Shown: positions 24,426-27,464 of the stretch, piece by piece
How the letters are laid out: every line of letters begins with the position of its first letter
How positions within the stretch are numbered: position 1 is the stretch's first letter
Origin: DATHBP01 sp035296085
GTDB taxonomy: Bacteria; Actinomycetota; Actinomycetes; Propionibacteriales; Nocardioidaceae
Assembly (NCBI GenBank): GCA_035296085.1
Contig: DATHBP010000099.1
Span: forward strand, 1-27,464
DNA length: 27,464 nt
Direction: 5' to 3'
Notes under the pieces: generated by a model
Database searches by the model: none
What the model saw: only the letters and a program-made list of their open reading frames with translations
Told to the model about the DNA's origin: nothing
Position numbers and translations under genes: made by a program

Positions 24426-25256
24426 ATGGCGACGAGGATTCAGTCTCTTCTCGGCAGTGCCCTGCACGACGTCCGAGTCCACTCCATCGACAAGTGGGTG
24501 CGGGCGCGACTCGGCGAGGCCATCGTCGTGAGCACCACAGCGGCGACGGTCGTCTGGGAGCCGCGGCGGGTCGTGCCCTCCTACGCTGTCCCAGTCTCCG
24601 ACGTCCATGGCGAGCTTGTTCCGCACATCGGGGACGCGGGCCAGGAGAACATCGTGCGAATGGGGCTCGACGGCCCTCCGGTTCTCGACCCGACAACACC
24701 GTTCTCCGTGCACACCTGTGCCGGCACTCCGCTCAGCATTCGAACGGTGCACGGTGAGCTGCCCGGCGCAGCCTTTGCGCCCGAAGACCCCGACCTGGCC
24801 GGCTACGTAATCCTCGACTGGGCCGCCTTCACTTCGTGGCAGGAGGAAGACGATGTCGTCGTCGGGCATCCGCACGACCCGTTCGACCGCATCGACTGCC
24901 TTCGCAGCAGTCGCCATATCGTCGTGGCCTCGGCCGGTCAGGTCCTCGCGGACACCCGGCGGTCGACGCTTCTGTTCGAGACCGCCCTTCCCATGCGTTA
25001 CTACGTCCCACGCGACGACGTCCGGATGGATGTCCTGGCGCCGAGCGAGCTTCGCAGTGTCTGCGCCTACAAAGGCACGGCGTCGTACTGGTCGGCAACG
25101 ATCGACGGCCGCGTCGAGCGCGACATCGCCTGGAGCTATGAGCAGCCGTTGCACGACGCCCTGCCGGTGCGCGGCATGATCTGCTTCTTCTCCGAACGGG
25201 TGGACCTGACCGTCGACGAAGTGACGGTTCCGCGGCCGGTGACACCGTGGTCTTGA
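24426..25256 (+). CDS. DUF427 domain protein (two tandem domains)
   Basis: 276 aa. The C-terminal half is a clear DUF427 (PF04248) domain: GQVLADTRRSTLLFE (about 176-190), MRYYVPRDDVRMDVL, VCAYKGTASYWSATIDGRV and RDIAWSYEQPL. The N-terminal half has the same start (RLGEAIVVSTTAATVVWEP, then RRVVPSYAVPVSDV), suggesting a second, diverged copy that lacks the YKGTA segment and instead has FSVHTCAGTPLSIRTVHG. The domain has no firmly established role. It ends 15 bases before the convergent small gene. Confidence 0.85.
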   Translation: MATRIQSLLGSALHDVRVHSIDKWVRARLGEAIVVSTTAATVVWEPRRVVPSYAVPVSDVHGELVPHIGDAGQENIVRMGLDGPPVLDPTTPFSVHTCAGTPLSIRTVHGELPGAAFAPEDPDLAGYVILDWAAFTSWQEEDDVVVGHPHDPFDRIDCLRSSRHIVVASAGQVLADTRRSTLLFETALPMRYYVPRDDVRMDVLAPSELRSVCAYKGTASYWSATIDGRVERDIAWSYEQPLHDALPVRGMICFFSERVDLTVDEVTVPRPVTPWS

Positions 25257-25271
25257 CAGACCAGGACTCTC

Positions 25272-25763
25272 CTAGCGCCGCAGCCGCACCCAGGACCGTC
25301 GCTCACCGCTAGCCAGCTCGACCCAGCCCCACCGGGTGAGCGCGAACGCGCTGGAGACTGCGACCGCAGTCATTCCGGCCTGGCAGCGCGAGGCGGCCAG
25401 CCATGCCATGTCACTGTCGGTTGGGTCAGGGAGCCCGGGGCGCACGTGGACGAGGGCGATGCCGGGGGCGGTGTCACGATCAGGCGTCCGAGGCTCGGGT
25501 TCGGTCAGGGGGAGATCAACCGTCGCGAGAAGCCGGCTCAGCAGGTCGACTCGAAGGGCTTGGTCGTCGACCTCCTCGACGGCGCAGCGACAGGCGAGTG
25601 GCGGTGCCGCTGGAGAGCCCGGCACGGTCGAGACCAGCTCCAGTCGCGCGGGGAATCGCTGCCGCCTTCCCGTCTCACGCAGCTCCAGCACCCGGGCGCG
25701 CAGCCACCCGGCGAGGGCGACGGGGACCGTCCGGTCGTCGGCGGGAGGATCGGCACTGGTCAC
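25272..25763 (-). CDS. Conserved-looking protein of unknown function, 163 aa
   Basis: No recognised domain. The N-terminal half is charged (GWLRARVLELRETGRRQRFP), the middle has VDLLSRLLATVDLPL, then GIALVHVRPGLPDPTDSDMA, WLAASRCQAGMTAVAVSSAF, and the end RWGWVELASGERRSWVRLRR. The pattern of hydrophobic strands alternating with Arg-rich helices reads as a real folded protein. The start is GTG at 25763, with CAGACT 6 bases upstream (25775-25770) and no Shine-Dalgarno. It converges on the DUF427 gene and diverges from the UspA gene. Confidence 0.7.
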   Translation of the reverse strand: MTSADPPADDRTVPVALAGWLRARVLELRETGRRQRFPARLELVSTVPGSPAAPPLACRCAVEEVDDQALRVDLLSRLLATVDLPLTEPEPRTPDRDTAPGIALVHVRPGLPDPTDSDMAWLAASRCQAGMTAVAVSSAFALTRWGWVELASGERRSWVRLRR

Positions 25764-25884
25764 GCCGTCAGTCTGGTGGCGGGACCGCAGGGACGAGCGA
25801 GCTGTCCACAGCCGCCCGTGTCCCGGCGCCTGGGTCCGGCGCGGTAGCGTGCCGCTGAACTACGCCCTGGAAGGAAGCAGTCGC

Positions 25885-26289
25885 ATGGGGACGATTGTCG
25901 TGGGCTACGTGCCCAAGCCGGAAGGTAAGGCTGCGCTGCGGCGGGCGGTGCAGGAGTCGCAGCTGCGCGACTGCCGTCTGGTGGTGGTCAACTCACACCG
26001 CGGCGGGCGCGAGTTCGACCAAGAGGACGCGCTGGACACCCAAGAACAGCTCGACGATGTCCGCTCCGAGCTGGGTACCTCGGGCGTAGATCACGAGATC
26101 CGCCAGCTCGTTCGAGGCAAGGACCCCGCCGACGACCTGGTCGCGGTCGCCGACGAAGTGGGCGCGGAGCTCATCGTGATCGGACTGCGGCGGCGCTCCC
26201 CGGTGGGCAAGCTCATTCTCGGCAGCAACGCTCAGCGGGTGTTGCTGGATGCCGCGTGCCCGGTGCTGGCGGTCAAAGCAGGGGAATGA
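25885..26289 (+). CDS. Universal stress protein (UspA family)
   Basis: 134 aa, single Usp domain. MGTIVVGYVPKPEGKAALRR is the first strand and helix, LVVVNSHR the second strand. The nucleotide-binding segment is VIGLRRRSPVGKLILGSNAQ (about residues 101-120), matching G-x2-R-x5-G-x4-GS with a basic insert, so ATP binding is plausible. It ends VLLDAACPVLAVK as is usual. The start is ATG at 25885, with GGAAGG 9 bases upstream and a -10-like TAGCGT at 25845-25850; the longer open frame from 25336 is antisense to the neighbouring gene. Likely a cytoplasmic stress protein; the trigger is unknown. Confidence 0.93.
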   Translation: MGTIVVGYVPKPEGKAALRRAVQESQLRDCRLVVVNSHRGGREFDQEDALDTQEQLDDVRSELGTSGVDHEIRQLVRGKDPADDLVAVADEVGAELIVIGLRRRSPVGKLILGSNAQRVLLDAACPVLAVKAGE

Positions 26290-26329
26290 TCGCGGAGCTC
26301 GAACGGCCGTGGCCGCGGCCGTCGCAGAC

Positions 26330-26357
26330 TTGGGTTGCTCGCGCCCCGTGTCACAAT
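26330..26357 (+). promoter_or_regulatory. Possible promoter of rpoD
   Basis: TTGGGT (26330-26335), a 16-base spacer and CACAAT (26352-26357) are a plausible but weak sigma-70-type pair, in the 141-bp gap before rpoD. The leader would be about 67 bases and includes GAGAGG before the GTG. Confidence 0.3.
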
Positions 26358-26430
26358 GGGCAGTGCTCTTAACCGGGGGGGCGCCCGTCCGGCGCCGGTC
26401 GCCCGCATAACCGTAGGACGAGAGGTCTTT

Positions 26431-27464
26431 GTGTCGTTCAGCGCGTCCGCTAAGTCGAAAGCTACTGGCAGCGAGCCGGGGGTCGAGGGAGCGACGACTC
26501 CGGCGGACGCGACGACCACCAAGGCCAAGCCCAAGGCCAAAGCCAAGGCGTCGCCTACGAGTGCGAACGGCATCGCGGCAAGCGCACCTGCAGCCGTTGA
26601 TACGGTGAAGCAACCTGGGTCGGCGGACAAGCCTGCGGCGAAGAAGAAGCCGTCTCCCGCAACATCGGGCGCAGCAAAGAAGCAGGCCCCAGCGACAGCA
26701 GAGGCCGCGAAGAAGAAGCCTCCGGCACGGTCTGGCGTAGCCAAGAGCAAAGCCCCGACGTCTGCAGCTGCGACCAGCCCGGGCTCGACCCAGCGCAACG
26801 GCACCGGCGCGTCGACCGTCGACGCTGCCGTCGCGCCGGACAAGAAGGTCCTGCCGGATATCGACGACGAGGTGTTCGAAAAGGACGTCGCCACCGACCC
26901 GAGCCTCAAGGAGGACGAGAAGGAGGGCTTCGTCCTCTCTGCTGCCGACGACACCGACGAGCCGGAGCCGCAGGTCATGGTGGCCGGCGCGACGGCTGAC
27001 CCGGTCAAGGACTATCTGAAGCAGATCGGGAAGGTCTCTCTGCTCAACGCGGAGATGGAGGTGGAGCTGGCGAAACGGATCGAGGCTGGCCTCTTCAGCG
27101 AGGAGAAGCTCGCCGGCACAGGCCGGCTGTCCGCGAAGGCCATCGACGAGCTGCAGTGGATCGCCGAGGACGGTCGCCGCGCGAAGAACCACCTGCTGGA
27201 GGCGAACCTGCGCCTTGTCGTCTCGCTGGCCAAGCGCTACACGGGGCGCGGGATGTTGTTCCTCGACCTCATCCAGGAGGGCAACCTCGGCCTGATCCGG
27301 GCGGTCGAGAAGTTCGACTACACCAAGGGCTACAAGTTCTCGACGTATGCGACCTGGTGGATCCGGCAGGCCATCACCCGGGCGATGGCCGACCAAGCGC
27401 GGACGATCCGCATTCCGGTGCACATGGTCGAAGTGATCAACAAGCTGGCTCGGGTGCAGCGCCA
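26431..27464 (+). CDS. rpoD: Primary RNA polymerase sigma factor RpoD (SigA/HrdB), 3' truncated by the window edge
   Basis: The first 344 codons are visible. The start is GTG at 26431 after GAGAGG. Residues 1 to about 140 are a Lys/Ala/Pro/Thr-rich tail with repeated AKKK(P) units, followed by an acidic stretch (DIDDEVFEKDVATDPSLKED). Region 1.2 begins DPVKDYLKQIGKVSLLNAEM. Region 2 is complete: NLRLVVSLAKRYTGRGM, FLDLIQEGNLGLIRAVEKFD, KGYKFSTYATWWIRQAITRA, then RTIRIPVHMVEVINKLARVQ, all hallmarks of the housekeeping factor. Regions 3 and 4 lie past the window. It recognises the TTGACN/TANNNT promoters seen here. Residue Leu in GMLFLDL replaces the Ala usual in SigA (GMAFLDL). Confidence 0.95.
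   Translation, partial: MSFSASAKSKATGSEPGVEGATTPADATTTKAKPKAKAKASPTSANGIAASAPAAVDTVKQPGSADKPAAKKKPSPATSGAAKKQAPATAEAAKKKPPARSGVAKSKAPTSAAATSPGSTQRNGTGASTVDAAVAPDKKVLPDIDDEVFEKDVATDPSLKEDEKEGFVLSAADDTDEPEPQVMVAGATADPVKDYLKQIGKVSLLNAEMEVELAKRIEAGLFSEEKLAGTGRLSAKAIDELQWIAEDGRRAKNHLLEANLRLVVSLAKRYTGRGMLFLDLIQEGNLGLIRAVEKFDYTKGYKFSTYATWWIRQAITRAMADQARTIRIPVHMVEVINKLARVQR

Noticed and set aside
21689..25820. 17-base exact repeat GTCCACAGCCGCCCGTG at 21689-21705 and 25804-25820, each resembling a DnaA box (TTGTCCACA) with one mismatch.
   Set aside because: Only two single sites 4 kb apart, with no cluster, no AT-rich stretch and no dnaA/dnaN nearby, so not an origin; the repeat is probably chance in GC-rich DNA.
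25993..27423. A 476-codon minus-strand frame across uspA and rpoD.
   Set aside because: It is antisense to two clear genes (UspA and the conserved sigma regions on plus) and its translation is low-complexity Arg/Leu.
1..27464. Searched by eye for CRISPR arrays, transposases, phage genes, toxin-antitoxin pairs, restriction or other defence genes, and riboswitches.
   Set aside because: None could be supported; the window is largely core chromosome.

Overview
The window is high-GC bacterial DNA from an actinobacterium (Actinomycetota). The evidence is strong G/C third positions, frequent GTG starts, actinobacterial-type DinB, S1 and sigma factors, and a polA–rpsA–coaE neighbourhood like that of Streptomyces and Mycobacterium. 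I cannot name the genus. Almost everything is chromosomal core or soft-core content. I found no phage, insertion sequence, CRISPR or defence island, and no convincing new multi-gene system.

Layout, left to right. (1) A 5'-truncated NagZ-like GH3 lipoprotein and a 59-residue membrane protein (1-1505). (2) A tRNA-Leu(CAA) on the minus strand with a helix-turn-helix gene remnant just downstream (1527-1790). (3) A complete branched-chain amino-acid (Liv/HAAT) ABC transporter (1997-7477). The binding protein LivK is on plus and faces a minus-strand livH-livM-livG-livF operon across a shared hairpin; LivH carries an unusual N-terminal extracytoplasmic beta domain. (4) A GNAT acetyltransferase and a hotdog thioesterase that converge and overlap (7736-8730). 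(5) The information-processing core: polA, a methyltransferase, rpsA and coaE (8785-14684). coaE faces rpsA instead of following it, and next to it lies a small intergenic repeat cluster. (6) A group-2 sigma factor and an oligopeptidase B (14864-18091). (7) A divergent 5-oxoprolinase operon pxpABC (18151-20364). (8) dinB, a DUF4192 protein, a GCS2-type ATP-dependent ligase, a tandem DUF427 protein, a small unknown protein and a universal stress protein (20339-26289). (9) The first 1034 bases of the primary sigma factor gene rpoD (26431-27464), which runs off the end.

How the genes work together. LivK/H/M/G/F form one importer. PtrB cuts oligopeptides and shares a 59-bp divergent promoter region with pxpABC, which opens 5-oxoproline to glutamate, so the pair looks like a peptide/amino-acid salvage unit (inference). 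The two sigma factors lie about 11 kb apart and diverge in orientation.

A window-wide regulatory theme is visible. About ten genes lack a Shine-Dalgarno sequence but have a -10-like hexamer 5 to 8 bases before the start codon, the arrangement expected for leaderless mRNAs in actinobacteria. I used it to choose several starts.
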